NCBI RefSeq assembly: GCF_000372525.1
Contig: NZ_AQUR01000103.1
Coordinates: forward strand, 186,001 to 250,000
DNA from: Cupriavidus neocaledonicus
GTDB taxonomy: Bacteria; Pseudomonadota; Gammaproteobacteria; Burkholderiales; Burkholderiaceae
Length of the DNA: 64,000 nucleotides
Direction of reading: 5' to 3'
Positions 35,145 through 43,933 of the stretch are shown here, piece after piece (the first letter of the stretch is position 1; every line of letters begins with the position of its first letter). Under the pieces are notes generated by a model. That model searched no databases. It had not been told where the DNA came from and was given only the letters and a program-made list of their open reading frames with translations. Position numbers and translations under genes: made by a program.

Positions 35145-35567
35145 ATGAAAGCCAGGATTACGCTGATCACGCTTGGCGTCGATGACTTGCAGCGTGCGGT
35201 GCGCTTTTATCGCGACGGACTTGGCCTGCCTACCGCGGGCATTGTCGGCGAGCAGTTCGAGCATGGCGCGGTGGCGTTTTTTGACTTGCAGGCTGGCCTC
35301 AAGCTGGCGCTATGGCCACGTGCCAGCCTGGCGCATGATGCCGGATTGCAAGTAACGCCGCGTGCGCTGACCGATGTCTCGCTGGCCCATAACGTTGCCG
35401 ACAAGGCCGAAGTCGATGCGGTGATGGCGCAGGCACTGGGCGCCGGCGCCAGTGTGGTCAAGCCGGCACAGGACACCTTCTGGGGCGGATACGCCGGCTA
35501 CTTCCACGATCCGGACGGGCATCTGTGGGAAATCGCCTGGAACCCCGAGATGCTGCCGGCCGATTGA
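35145..35567 (+). CDS. VOC/glyoxalase-fold protein
   Basis: A 140-residue vicinal-oxygen-chelate family protein. Typical elements are an N-terminal strand with ITLGVDDLQRAVRFYRDGLGLP and a C-terminal GGYAGYFHDPDGHLWEIAWNP, where the HDPDGHLWE motif supplies a metal ligand Glu in enzymatic members. One VOC half-pair structure is expected, dimerising to make the site. It begins 26 bp after the flavin oxidoreductase stop with AGTGGAGGA before the ATG, so the two are likely an operon, perhaps for detoxifying reactive carbonyls. The specific reaction cannot be told from sequence. Confidence 0.85.
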   Translation: MKARITLITLGVDDLQRAVRFYRDGLGLPTAGIVGEQFEHGAVAFFDLQAGLKLALWPRASLAHDAGLQVTPRALTDVSLAHNVADKAEVDAVMAQALGAGASVVKPAQDTFWGGYAGYFHDPDGHLWEIAWNPEMLPAD

Positions 35568-35573
35568 ATCAAC

Positions 35574-35593
35574 CTGCACCGCTGCTGGTGCAG
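35574..35593 (+). terminator. Hairpin after the VOC gene
   Basis: CTGCACC (35574-35580) and GGTGCAG (35587-35593) form a 7-bp stem with a 6-nt loop, 7 nt after the stop. No T-run follows, so termination efficiency is uncertain. Confidence 0.4.
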
Positions 35594-35774
35594 CGCCGCA
35601 GAGGGATTTCCATAATTGCCACGCGCCGCCGAAGTGCGGACTATCCTTGCAACAGACAGCCATAGCATGCTGTCGACGGAGCGCCCCCCACGCAGTTCCG
35701 CAATACCCCACGCACCCGCCCCGTTGGCAGCCCACCGAAGTAAAGCAATAAGAACGATGGCAAGGGAGACGTCC

Positions 35775-35942
35775 ATGCAAGTCTATGACAGCCTGCTGTA
35801 TGTGACTGCGATGGTGCTGGTGTGTTTGTATGCGTATCTGGGCGTACTGTCCCGCAGCACGGCGATCCGGCTCGGCTCGCCGGCGATCGTGGCGGGACTG
35901 GTGCTGGCCTATTCGCTGTCGCCGCTGCATGCGGGCGGTTGA
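35775..35942 (+). CDS. Small membrane protein, 55 residues
   Basis: No family recognised. The ATG at 35775 (MQVYDSLLYV...) follows AAGGGAG at good spacing, and an in-frame ATG seven codons upstream is an alternative. The product is strongly hydrophobic, with two likely membrane helices (about residues 6-22 and 32-49) separated by a short polar turn with SRSTAIRLGS, and ends in HAGG. It lies between the VOC gene and the convergent histidine kinase. Expression is plausible because of the ribosome binding site and the membrane-protein composition. Confidence 0.55.
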   Translation: MQVYDSLLYVTAMVLVCLYAYLGVLSRSTAIRLGSPAIVAGLVLAYSLSPLHAGG

Positions 35943-35975
35943 TTGGCTCTGACCCCGGCTTGACCGGGCCGTCGT

Positions 35976-37817
35976 TCACTTCGTGACCGCCGTCTGGCGG
36001 TCCGCCGCCTCTTGGCTCCGTGCCGGGAATTCCCGCAGCAGGGTGTCGATGGCCGCCTGCAATTCCTGCGGCACCACGGGTTTGTGCAGCAACGCGGTGC
36101 CGCTTGCATGCGCGGTACGCAGGCGGTCGGCCGCGGTATCCCCGGTGATGATGATGGCGGGCACGTGGCGCCCCAGCCGCTGCCGGATCGCGTCCAGTGC
36201 CTGCTGGCCGGTACGGTGCCCGCGCAGGCGGTAGTCGGCCAGCACCAGCCCTGGCGTGAACGATGCCAGCGCCGCCAGTGCCTGTTCCTCGGATTCGACC
36301 GTGCGGCATGCGCAGCGCCATGCCGACAGCAATTCGGACATCGCGCTGCGGATGGCCTCGTCATCATCGATCACCAGCACATGCAGTCCATCGAGCGGGC
36401 GCGCTGCGACAGGGCGCGCGCGTGCTTCCGGCGCGTGCCACGTCTGCGGCATGCTAAAGCGGAACACGGATCCCCGTCCGGGGCGGGAGGCCAGCGTCAC
36501 GCGCGTCCGCATCGTCCGCGCCAGCCCCTCGACGATGGCCAGCCCTAGCCCGAGCCCTTTGCGCTGGTCACGCTCGGGATTGCCCAGCTGATGGAATTCC
36601 CGAAAGATGTCGCGGTGCTGTGCGGCGGGGATGCCGATGCCGGTGTCCCAGACTTCGATGGTGGCCCGCACGCCACGCTGGCGGCAAGCCACCAGCACGC
36701 CGCCTTGCTGCGTATAGCGGATGGCATTGGCAATCAGGTTGCGCAGCACCAGTTCGACCAGCGTAGGATCGCCATGCAGCGTGACAGTGGTATCGCGGGT
36801 GCGGTACACCAGCCCGCGCGCCTCTGCCTGTGGCGCGAATTCGTTCTCCAGCTTGTACAGCAGGGGCTGCAGGCGGAACGCACGCGCGCGCGGCGTGATC
36901 ACGCCGGCCTCGAGCTTGGAGAAGTCCAGCAGCGAGTTCAGCATCTCGCGCGCGGCGCCGGAAGAGGCTTCGATATGCGCCAGCAACTGGCGCTGGCGTT
37001 CATCCAGGCAGGTGCGGCCCAGCGATACCAGGAACAGCCCCATCGCGTGCAGAGGCTGGCGCAGGTCATGGCTGGCGGAGGCCAGGAATACCGATTTGGC
37101 GCGGCTGGCGTCTTCGGCCGCGTGCTGTGCGGCCTCGGCGCGCACGGTCTGTTCGCGCAGTTGCGAGATCAGTTCGACGTTCTCGAAGCGCAGCGCTATC
37201 GATTGCCGCGCCACGCGCGCATAGTTGCGCGCGAACACCAGCAGCACGCAGAGGTACAGCGGCGTGCCGAGGAACATCGGCAGGTATTCGATATCGCCGG
37301 TGGACAGGAACGCGATCCAGACCGGCACGATCGCCGGCACGAAGAAGCCGATCGCCACCGGCAGGCAAGCCGAGAATACCGCAAGAGCCGCCGCGCTCAT
37401 GCCGGCGATCAGCGACAGGATGCAGATCACCACCGCCGGCAAGCGCACGTCCAGGTATAGCCACGCCACCAGTCCCCACAGCGACCCGATCAGGATCAGC
37501 ATGGCGGTCATGCCGCGTGCATAGCGCGCCGCGCCGGCCTCAGTCAGCCGCCCGGGCAGCCGCAGGCGCCCGAAGTGCGCCACGGCGCAAGCCAGCACCA
37601 TCGCGCCAGCCCAGGGCAGGGCGCCGGGGTGGTCCCAGTTCAGGGTCAGGCCAGCCGCCAGGATGATCGCCGCCAGCGAACAGCCTGCCATCGCGCAGCC
37701 GAAGCTCTGGTCGATCAGGCTCATCTGCGCCGCAAGAATGCGTGGCGCGTCGTAGCGGGGCAGCCAGCGCAGCGGCCCGTGCGCGGGAGCGGCCGGGGCT
37801 GTGGTCTGCGCCGTCAT
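35976..37817 (-). CDS. Hybrid sensor histidine kinase with C-terminal receiver
   Basis: Membrane-bound hybrid kinase of a two-component system. The ATG at 37817 (MTAQTT...) gives 613 residues; the longer open frame upstream belongs to an overlap with the regulator. About six membrane helices span residues 30-205. The HisKA box SASHDLRQPLHAM is near residue 249. The ATPase domain shows the N box NLIANAIRYT, G1 DTGIGIP and G2 KGLGLGLAI. A receiver starts near residue 480 (HVLVIDDDEAIRSAM) with acceptor Asp in VLADYRLRG and the Lys in LLHKPV. The start overlaps the stop of the upstream NarL-type regulator by 4 bp (ATGA). The signal is unknown. Confidence 0.93.
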   Translation of the reverse strand: MTAQTTAPAAPAHGPLRWLPRYDAPRILAAQMSLIDQSFGCAMAGCSLAAIILAAGLTLNWDHPGALPWAGAMVLACAVAHFGRLRLPGRLTEAGAARYARGMTAMLILIGSLWGLVAWLYLDVRLPAVVICILSLIAGMSAAALAVFSACLPVAIGFFVPAIVPVWIAFLSTGDIEYLPMFLGTPLYLCVLLVFARNYARVARQSIALRFENVELISQLREQTVRAEAAQHAAEDASRAKSVFLASASHDLRQPLHAMGLFLVSLGRTCLDERQRQLLAHIEASSGAAREMLNSLLDFSKLEAGVITPRARAFRLQPLLYKLENEFAPQAEARGLVYRTRDTTVTLHGDPTLVELVLRNLIANAIRYTQQGGVLVACRQRGVRATIEVWDTGIGIPAAQHRDIFREFHQLGNPERDQRKGLGLGLAIVEGLARTMRTRVTLASRPGRGSVFRFSMPQTWHAPEARARPVAARPLDGLHVLVIDDDEAIRSAMSELLSAWRCACRTVESEEQALAALASFTPGLVLADYRLRGHRTGQQALDAIRQRLGRHVPAIIITGDTAADRLRTAHASGTALLHKPVVPQELQAAIDTLLREFPARSQEAADRQTAVTK

Positions 37818-38446
37818 CGCGCCGCCTGGACCAGACCGCGCCGCTGGGCTTCGAGGATGGCTTCGACGCGGCTGACCACGCCGAGATGATCCAGGATGGC
37901 CGCGACATGGACGCGCACGGTGTTCTCGGACAGGCCCATATGGTAGGCGATGACCTTGTTCGAGCGGCCCAGCGTCAGTTGATGCAGCACCTCCAGCTGG
38001 CGCGGTGTGAGGTTGCTCGCAGCGTAGGACGTCTGGGGCGTTGCCGCGGCGTCGGGCTCGCCCGAGAAATGCGTGCCGCCAGCGAGGCAGCACGCGATCG
38101 CTTCCTCGATTTCGTTTGCGTCGGCGGATTTGGGCAAGAAGCCCGAAATCTCGCGCCGCACTTCGGCAGGGATGGTGTCCAGCCCCGAGGTGCCCGACAC
38201 GATCAGGATGCGCGCCGCGGGGAAATGCCGCCGCAATACCTTGACGCCCTCGATGCCGTTCAGTCCAGGCATCTGGATATCGAGCAAGACGATGTCGACC
38301 GCCGCGCCGCCGTGGTCCTGAACCGCCTGCATGACCGAACCGGCCTCGATGATATGCACCACGCTCGGGCTGTCGGCCAGCACCAGGCGCAGCCCGGTGC
38401 GGAACAAGGTATGGTCGTCGATCAGCAGCAGGCAGGCGTGGGGCAT
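37814..38446 (-). CDS. NarL/LuxR-type response regulator
   Basis: DNA-binding response regulator paired with the hybrid kinase. The ATG at 38446 (MPHACLLLIDDHTLFR) gives 210 residues, the usual size; a start at 38503 would add 19 residues before the receiver and is less likely. The receiver has the acidic pair IDDH, acceptor Asp56 in LLDIQMPG and the conserved Lys in FLPKSA. A LuxR HTH domain spans about 145-200 (LTPRQLEVLHQLTLGRSNKVIAYHMGLSENTVRVH). The stop overlaps the kinase start. Target genes are not evident from the sequence. Confidence 0.93.
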   Translation of the reverse strand: MPHACLLLIDDHTLFRTGLRLVLADSPSVVHIIEAGSVMQAVQDHGGAAVDIVLLDIQMPGLNGIEGVKVLRRHFPAARILIVSGTSGLDTIPAEVRREISGFLPKSADANEIEEAIACCLAGGTHFSGEPDAAATPQTSYAASNLTPRQLEVLHQLTLGRSNKVIAYHMGLSENTVRVHVAAILDHLGVVSRVEAILEAQRRGLVQAAR

Positions 38447-38750
38447 TGTAAGGAGGGGCGCGAGGGCCGATCCATTGAACAAGATTCGCGCACGCTTGTC
38501 CATGCAACCGCTGTGGGGGGCACTAGTCCGGAAAGATTATTGGCGCACGGGAAAGCCGATGCAAAGATGCGAGTCGTGGGCAGTTCCGCGACGTGCCCGC
38601 ACCACTTTTGCTACCCACTACCACCCGGCTGTGGGTATTTTTTTTGCTGGCAAGCTGTTGCGGGCTGGCGTGAATGAAAAAAGCCGGCACCGCAGGGCGG
38701 TGGCCGGCTTGGTATGAACCGCATGCAAGGCGCCTGACTTGGCGCCTCTG
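38447..38750. other. Intergenic region upstream of the response regulator
   Basis: This 304-bp stretch carries the promoter side of the two-component pair and, at its distal end, the terminator of the lipoprotein gene. I see no gene or RNA in it. Confidence 0.5.
38677..38710 (-). terminator. Rho-independent terminator of the lipoprotein gene
   Basis: Read on the minus strand, a long GC-rich hairpin (AAGCCGGC ... GCCGGCTT ends on the plus strand, with inner ACCGC/GCGGT pairing and one bulged G) is followed by six T residues (plus-strand A at 38677-38682). It lies 41 bp after the lipoprotein stop. Confidence 0.85.
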
Positions 38751-40367
38751 TTACGGTTGCGGGCGGTTGACCGAGATATCGTAGAACGATCCGTTGGCAG
38801 CGATACCCAGGCCCAGGCCGGTATTGCCCGGCACCAGCGAGATCATCTCGGCCGCGCCGCTGGTGGCGGCGCGGTAGCGTAGCCCGATGGCCGGGCTGTT
38901 CACTTTCCAGCTGTCCAGGCGGCTGTCTTCCACGCGCTTGCGCGTGTAGGTGCCGGTTTGCGCATCCACCGAGGTGATTTCGGTCGACCACACGGTGGGG
39001 CCATTCAGCGTGGGCGTGATGCCGGAAAGCAAGACCGTGTCCCAGTACGAGTTGGTCGTGCCCACCACCGGCAGGGGACGTACCACCTGCTTGGCAGCGA
39101 TCATGAAGCCATCGTCGTGCGTGATGACGACCGTCACCTGGCCGTCGGTGCCCTTGAATGCATAGGCAAGCTGCGAGCCGAAGCTGTCGCTGATCTTGAT
39201 GCTGCCGTCGGCGTTGGCGCTGAGCGTCGGCAGTTCTTCAGGCAGCCATGCCTCGCAGGTGTTCACGCCGGAGCAGTCGGCACCCTTGGTCAGCTTGCCC
39301 GCGGCATCGATGCTGAAGGTCACGCGGCGCGATGCATACGGGGTTCCGCTGTGGTCCCGCTCCATGCCGAGACCGTTCCAGTCGCCTGCCAGGTCGGCCA
39401 GGGCAACGGCCTGGGCGGGCACCAGCAGGGTGGGCAGGTCGCTCATCGCACCAGCGGGCGGCACGGCCAGCGCGATGCCGGACTTGGCGACCATCACGGT
39501 GTTGGTGGTCCCGTTCGCGCCGGGCACGGTGAAGCGGCAGTTGTCGTTGGCGACGGCGGTGAAGGGGACGGTCTCGTTGCCGACCTGCAGCTTGAGCGCG
39601 GCGGCGTCGAGGTCGCCGGCTTCCGTCGCTGCGGAGCCCAGTCCGATCACATGGTATTTGCCCGTCTTCAGCCCGGCGCAGGTCGCCGCCGCCGGCTGCA
39701 GCGCGGTCTTGACCGCCGCGGCGTCGGCATTGGCAGCCACCGCGGAGGACAACTCACCCAGCGTGGTCTTGGACGCTTCCAGGCGATCGCCCAACTGGTC
39801 CAGCAGCTTGTCCTGCGCATTGCCGGCGTTGGCGCCGTTGGCGGCCACCAGCGGATCCTTGAGCGGGTCGACGCCGCTCAGGTCCACCACGCCGGTCAGC
39901 ACCAGGCGCACCGATTCCGTGGCGCTGGTCAGGTTGCCGGAAGTCAGCTTGGCCTGCGCGGCGGCGTCGAACTGGTCGAAGAAGGCCGTGGTGCTGCCCT
40001 GCGCCAGCGACGCGGTCACCAGCTCGGTCAGCGGGGTGATGTTGGCCACGGCGGTAGTGCCGGTGCCGGCCTCGACCACCGAATGCAGCGTGGTGCCGTC
40101 AGGCGTCTTGACGCTGAGCACGCACGGGCGCGTGGCGCCATTGATGCTGAGTGTGAAGCTCCCGTCCGCGGCGGTAGTGGCCGTGCCGCTCCCCGCGGCG
40201 CATTTGGCCTGGACCATGGCATTGCCCAATGCAGCGCCAACGGCCGCGGTGCCGCTGATCTTGGTGGCAGCGGGCGCGGTGGTGGGCGCCGAATCGCCGC
40301 CGCCGCCTCCGCAGGCCGTCAGTACGGCCGCCGCCAGACCCGTCAAAAACAGATGTTTTGTTTTCAT
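38751..40367 (-). CDS. Large exported lipoprotein of unknown function
   Basis: The ATG at 40367 (MKTKHLFLTG...) gives 538 residues; the frame is open further upstream but that part lacks signal-peptide character. A lipobox LTAC at residues 16-19 is followed by a glycine run (GGGGGDS), so the protein is lipid-anchored. Residues about 35-125 have an Ig-like or carboxypeptidase-regulatory-like pattern (ISGTAAVGAALGNAMVQAKCAAGSGTATTAADGSFTLSI), followed by a helical Ala-rich region. The C-terminal half is beta-rich with several cysteine pairs (C-x-GVNTCE). No enzymatic motif was recognised. A strong terminator follows. Confidence 0.82.
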   Translation of the reverse strand: MKTKHLFLTGLAAAVLTACGGGGGDSAPTTAPAATKISGTAAVGAALGNAMVQAKCAAGSGTATTAADGSFTLSINGATRPCVLSVKTPDGTTLHSVVEAGTGTTAVANITPLTELVTASLAQGSTTAFFDQFDAAAQAKLTSGNLTSATESVRLVLTGVVDLSGVDPLKDPLVAANGANAGNAQDKLLDQLGDRLEASKTTLGELSSAVAANADAAAVKTALQPAAATCAGLKTGKYHVIGLGSAATEAGDLDAAALKLQVGNETVPFTAVANDNCRFTVPGANGTTNTVMVAKSGIALAVPPAGAMSDLPTLLVPAQAVALADLAGDWNGLGMERDHSGTPYASRRVTFSIDAAGKLTKGADCSGVNTCEAWLPEELPTLSANADGSIKISDSFGSQLAYAFKGTDGQVTVVITHDDGFMIAAKQVVRPLPVVGTTNSYWDTVLLSGITPTLNGPTVWSTEITSVDAQTGTYTRKRVEDSRLDSWKVNSPAIGLRYRAATSGAAEMISLVPGNTGLGLGIAANGSFYDISVNRPQP

Positions 40368-40571
40368 CCCAGTATTGATTTCTGTGGTTTTTGTTATGGC
40401 GGGGGACTGCGTGGTGGAACAATGGCTCGTGCAGGACCCGCCCACAGGGTGGCTGACCCGCCCTGCCGGCGCGATTTTGCGTGAAATACCACAGCGTGCC
40501 CAACCCGCGTTGAGGTGATTGACAAACCACGCGCGGCGTGGCGAACGGCTTGCCGCCGCGGGCAGGACGAA

Positions 40572-41216
40572 TCAGGCAGCCGCCCGCGCCAGCCCAGGCC
40601 ACATTGCCGGCGGCGCGTGAGCGCGGCCACCGGCGCGGCAATCTTCGAGCAGCCGCATGGCGTCGATGCCGAACCAGTCGTGCCAGGCGCGCGCCAGTGC
40701 GCTGGCTGAGCGCAGGCCCGCGTGCGCGGCCAGCTGGTCCAGCGCGGGCACCAGGCCGCCGGCGCTGGCCAGCGCGTGCAGCGCATGCGCGGCGCGTTGC
40801 TCGCGCAGCAGCGGATGCAGCGCCTCGCCTTCGGCAAAGAGGCGCGCGCGCACCAGGCGCGCCGGCACGTGCCATTGCGCCGCCAGGCGTTCGGCGTTCC
40901 AGTCAGTCTCGGGGCGGGAAAAGACCAGGCCGGCAAACTGGCGCGACCAGGGGCGCTCGGCGGGCTTGCCGGCCAGGCGCGGGCAGTCGCTGTCCGGTAC
41001 GGCGGTCAGGACGATGGCGCAGGGTTGCTGCCAGGTACCGGGCAGGTCGCAGTCGAAGTGGGCGAAGGCGTGCACCACGAACGGGTCACCGGGCCGTACT
41101 TCGCGCCGGGCATTGGCGTCGCGCAGGCTGGCGGTGCCGTGCAGGGCTTGCACCTGGACGGCAAAGGGAAAGCGCAGGCGGGCAAAGCGGACGTGGTGAC
41201 GGCTGACAAGCGGCAT
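40572..41216 (-). CDS. AraC-like transcriptional regulator
   Basis: Probable AraC-family regulator of 214 residues if translation starts at 41216 (MPLVSRHHVRFARLRFPF); an ATG at 41285 would add 23 residues rich in Arg and Thr. The N-terminal half resembles a small cupin-like sensing domain (LRDANARREVRPGDPFVVHAFAHFD). The C-terminal half has two helix-turn-helix units, AERLAAQWHVPARLVRARL and LDQLAAHAGLRSASALARAWHDWFG, the latter with the AraC-type x-F-x-x-W-F-G ending. The normal RxxxA-type second-helix Arg residues are partly altered. Regulon unknown; the lipoprotein gene follows on the same strand. Confidence 0.72.
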   Translation of the reverse strand: MPLVSRHHVRFARLRFPFAVQVQALHGTASLRDANARREVRPGDPFVVHAFAHFDCDLPGTWQQPCAIVLTAVPDSDCPRLAGKPAERPWSRQFAGLVFSRPETDWNAERLAAQWHVPARLVRARLFAEGEALHPLLREQRAAHALHALASAGGLVPALDQLAAHAGLRSASALARAWHDWFGIDAMRLLEDCRAGGRAHAPPAMWPGLARAAA

Positions 41217-41335
41217 GCGGAAGACGACCCGGAAGCTGGCGGCGGTGCGGCGGGTAACTGTCGCAGGATTCGGCGGGCGGCGCAAGGCCGCGGCGGGCGC
41301 GTTTGAAGTAAGGGCCAGCCCTGGTGGCTGCAGCG

Positions 41336-42052
41336 TTACAGCTCTGACATCCCGAAGTGGCGCAGCCGTGGCAGGTCGGTGACGCGGATGCTTTGATACG
41401 ACAGGCTCACCATGCCCGCATCGGCCAGCCGGCGCAGCGCCTGGTTGACGCGCTGGCGCGAGAGTCCGGTGAGCAGGCCGATCTCTTCCTGAGACAGCTC
41501 CAGGACCGGGCTGGTGCGGGGATACAGGTCCGGATGGAACAGCTGCGCGATGGCTTGCGCCACGCGCGCATCGGCGCCCAGCAGGCGGTCGTTCTGCACG
41601 GTGGCGATGAACTGGCCCATGCGTTCGTTGAGCTGACGCACGACAAAGCTGGCGAACGGCAGGCTCTGCGCCAGCAGTGTGTTGAAGACCGGCTCGGGCA
41701 CCAGCAGCACCTGCGAATCGCGGATCGCGATCACGTCATAGCGGCGGTGCTCGCGCTTGATCACGCTGCCTTCGCCGCACCAGCCGCCGGCAGGCACGCC
41801 GGAGAAGGTGCAGCCGCGGCCGTCGGGCGTGTACACCGCCAGCTTGATCAGGCCGCTGTCCACGCCGATCCAGTGGCGCGAGGGTTCGCCACGCCGGGCG
41901 ATGAAGCTGCCCGCGGCAAAGGACTGCAGCAAGGTTTCGCGCGCGGCAAGGGCCTGGTGTGCCGGGGCGAGTTCGCCGAACCAGGCATGGCCGGCCAGCA
42001 CTGCGGCGGATGCCGGGACGGGAAGGGAAGTGGGGTCTGCGGGTTCGCTCAT
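41336..42052 (-). CDS. Crp/Fnr-family transcriptional regulator
   Basis: The ATG at 42052 (MSEPADPTSL) gives 238 residues; upstream in-frame ATGs (for example 42080) are possible. An N-terminal cyclic-nucleotide-binding-type beta-barrel includes FGELAPAHQALAARETLLQSFAAGSFIARRGEPSRHWIGVDSGLIKLAVY. There are no N-terminal Cys ligands for an Fnr iron-sulphur cluster. The C-terminal winged helix has LSQEEIGLLTGLSRQRVNQALRRLADAGMV, whose recognition helix (SRQRVNQAL) has Gln where Crp has the DNA-contacting Glu. It is divergent from an acyl-CoA synthetase gene, with a 16-bp palindrome between them (42128-42143). Confidence 0.9.
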   Translation of the reverse strand: MSEPADPTSLPVPASAAVLAGHAWFGELAPAHQALAARETLLQSFAAGSFIARRGEPSRHWIGVDSGLIKLAVYTPDGRGCTFSGVPAGGWCGEGSVIKREHRRYDVIAIRDSQVLLVPEPVFNTLLAQSLPFASFVVRQLNERMGQFIATVQNDRLLGADARVAQAIAQLFHPDLYPRTSPVLELSQEEIGLLTGLSRQRVNQALRRLADAGMVSLSYQSIRVTDLPRLRHFGMSEL

Positions 42053-42127
42053 GGCAGGGGCGGGCGCGCCGCGCTGCATCCTGTAAGAATCGTGTAAGCC
42101 TTGCCTGGCGCGGGTTTGCGGCAGGTT

Positions 42128-42143
42128 TGTCGTCTCGACGACA
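42128..42143. promoter_or_regulatory. Candidate Crp/Fnr-type operator
   Basis: TGTCG (42128-42132), six bases, CGACA (42139-42143): a perfect palindrome with the 5-6-5 geometry of Crp/Fnr sites but with CG where Crp sites have GA. It lies 75 bp from the start of the Crp/Fnr-type gene and 119 bp from that of the acyl-CoA synthetase. Its use by the adjacent regulator is inferred. Confidence 0.55.
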
Positions 42144-42262
42144 GTGCGCCGGCGTGTGCGATGATAGCCTTCCATCAGAAAAAGTGACAGCGCCGCAAGG
42201 CGCCAGAACGACACAGCGCCCGAATGACCCGGAATGACAGCGACAAGGCGGAGACACTAGCA

Positions 42263-43897
42263 ATGCCAACCGATTTCGACAGCGGCCTGGCCCGCAACGC
42301 GGCTAATTTCGTGCCGCTGACACCCATTGATTTCCTGGTCCGCGCCGCCGAGGTGTATGGCGATCGCCTGGCCATCGTCCACGGCCCGCTGCGCCAGAAC
42401 TGGCGCGACACCTATGCGCGGGCGCGACGCCTGGCCAGCGCGCTGGCACGCGCGGGCGTCGGCAAGGGCGATACCGTGGCCGCGCTGCTGCCCAATACGC
42501 CAGCGATGGTGGAAGCGCATTTCGGCGTGCCGATGGCCGGTGCCGTGCTCAATGCGCTGAATATCCGGCTCGACGCCGCCAACCTGCTCTTCATGCTGCG
42601 CCATGGCGAGGCGCGCGTGCTGCTGGCCGATACCGAGTTTGCCGAGGTGGCGCGGCAGATGGCGGTGGAACTACCGGGGCTGAAGGTGATTGCCGTGCAC
42701 GACGTGTTGGGCCCGCCATCGGCGCCGTTCGGCGACACCGACTACGAAGCCTTCCTCGCCGGCGGCGACCCGGCGTATGCCTGGCAACTGCCCGCCGACG
42801 AATGGGATGCGATTGCGCTGAACTATACGTCCGGCACCACCGGCGATCCCAAGGGCGTGGTCTACCATCACCGCGGCGCGGCCATCAATGCGGTCTCGAA
42901 TATCCTCGAATGGGACCTGCCCAAGCACCCGGTCTACCTGTGGACGCTGCCGATGTTCCACTGCAACGGCTGGTGTTTCCCGTGGACGGTAGCGGCGCGC
43001 GCGGGCGTCAACGTGTGCCTGCGCAAGTTCGAGCCCAAGCTGGTGTTCGACCTGATGCGCGATGAGGGCGTGACCCACTACTGCGCCGCGCCCATCGTGC
43101 ATACCGCGCTGGTCAATGCGCCCGCGGCATGGCGCGAGGGCGTGCGCGGGCCGGTGCGCGGCATGGTGGCCGGCGCGCCGCCGCCGGCCGCGGTGCTGGC
43201 GCAGATGGAGGCGATGGGCTTCGAGCTGACCCATGTCTACGGCCTGACCGAGGTCTACGGCCCGGCCGCGGTCTGCGCCGAGCAGGACGACTGGAGCACG
43301 CTGTCAGAGCAGGACCGCGCGGTGAAGAAGGCGCGCCAGGGCGTGCGCTACCACCTGCAGTCGCAGGTGGCCGTGCTCGACCCCGATTCCATGCAGCCGG
43401 TGCCTGCCGATGGCGAGACCATCGGCGAGATCATGTTCCGCGGCAACATCTGCATGAAGGGCTACCTGAAGAACGAAAAGGCCACGCGCGAAGCCTTCGC
43501 CGGCGGCTGGTTCCATACCGGCGACCTGGGCGTGTGCATGCCCGACGGCTACATCAAGATCAAGGACCGCAGCAAGGACATCATCATTTCCGGCGGAGAA
43601 AACATCTCGAGCGTGGAAGTGGAAGACGCGCTCTACCGGCATCCTGCGGTGCTGGCCGCGGCGGTGGTGGCGCAGCCCGATGCCAAGTGGGGCGAGACGC
43701 CGTGCGCCTTTGTCGAACTGAAGGATGGAGCCAGCGTCAGCGCGGAAGAACTGATCGCGCATTGCCGCACGCTGCTGGCGGGCTTCAAGGTGCCCAAGGC
43801 GGTCTACTTCGGGCCCTTGCCCAAGACCTCCACCGGCAAGATCCAGAAATTCGAGCTGCGCCGCAAGGTAAAGTCGGATTCGGCGATCGACGTCTGA
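42263..43897 (+). CDS. Acyl-CoA synthetase (AMP-forming)
   Basis: AMP-dependent ligase that activates a carboxylic acid to its CoA thioester via an acyl-adenylate. The ATG at 42263 (MPTDFDSGLAR) gives 544 residues; an upstream ATG at 42224 is less favoured. Motifs: P-loop-like NYTSGTTGDPKGVVYHHRGA (A3), THVYGLTEVYGP (A5), GWFHTGDLGVCMPDGYIKIKDRSKDIIISGGENISSVEVED (A7-A8) and the catalytic Lys in TSTGKIQKFELRRK (A10). The FHCNGWCFPW block is like that of AlkK/DmdB-type medium-chain or methylthiopropionate ligases, so the substrate is probably a small to medium acid. Divergent from the Crp/Fnr-type regulator. Confidence 0.93.
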   Translation: MPTDFDSGLARNAANFVPLTPIDFLVRAAEVYGDRLAIVHGPLRQNWRDTYARARRLASALARAGVGKGDTVAALLPNTPAMVEAHFGVPMAGAVLNALNIRLDAANLLFMLRHGEARVLLADTEFAEVARQMAVELPGLKVIAVHDVLGPPSAPFGDTDYEAFLAGGDPAYAWQLPADEWDAIALNYTSGTTGDPKGVVYHHRGAAINAVSNILEWDLPKHPVYLWTLPMFHCNGWCFPWTVAARAGVNVCLRKFEPKLVFDLMRDEGVTHYCAAPIVHTALVNAPAAWREGVRGPVRGMVAGAPPPAAVLAQMEAMGFELTHVYGLTEVYGPAAVCAEQDDWSTLSEQDRAVKKARQGVRYHLQSQVAVLDPDSMQPVPADGETIGEIMFRGNICMKGYLKNEKATREAFAGGWFHTGDLGVCMPDGYIKIKDRSKDIIISGGENISSVEVEDALYRHPAVLAAAVVAQPDAKWGETPCAFVELKDGASVSAEELIAHCRTLLAGFKVPKAVYFGPLPKTSTGKIQKFELRRKVKSDSAIDV

Positions 43898-43904
43898 AAT
43901 GCAA

Positions 43905-43924
43905 GCGGCGCCATACGGCGCCGC
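43905..43924. terminator. Hairpin between convergent genes
   Basis: GCGGCGCC (43905-43912) pairs with GGCGCCGC (43917-43924) around ATAC in the 36-bp gap between the acyl-CoA synthetase and a convergent small gene. It could serve both directions; no T-run is present. Confidence 0.5.
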
Positions 43925-43933
43925 GTCGTCCAT

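Noticed and set aside
35976..38507. Single 843-codon kinase-regulator fusion
   Set aside because: The first ~230 codons are an out-of-frame shadow of the response regulator; the kinase starts at 37817 with an ATGA overlap.
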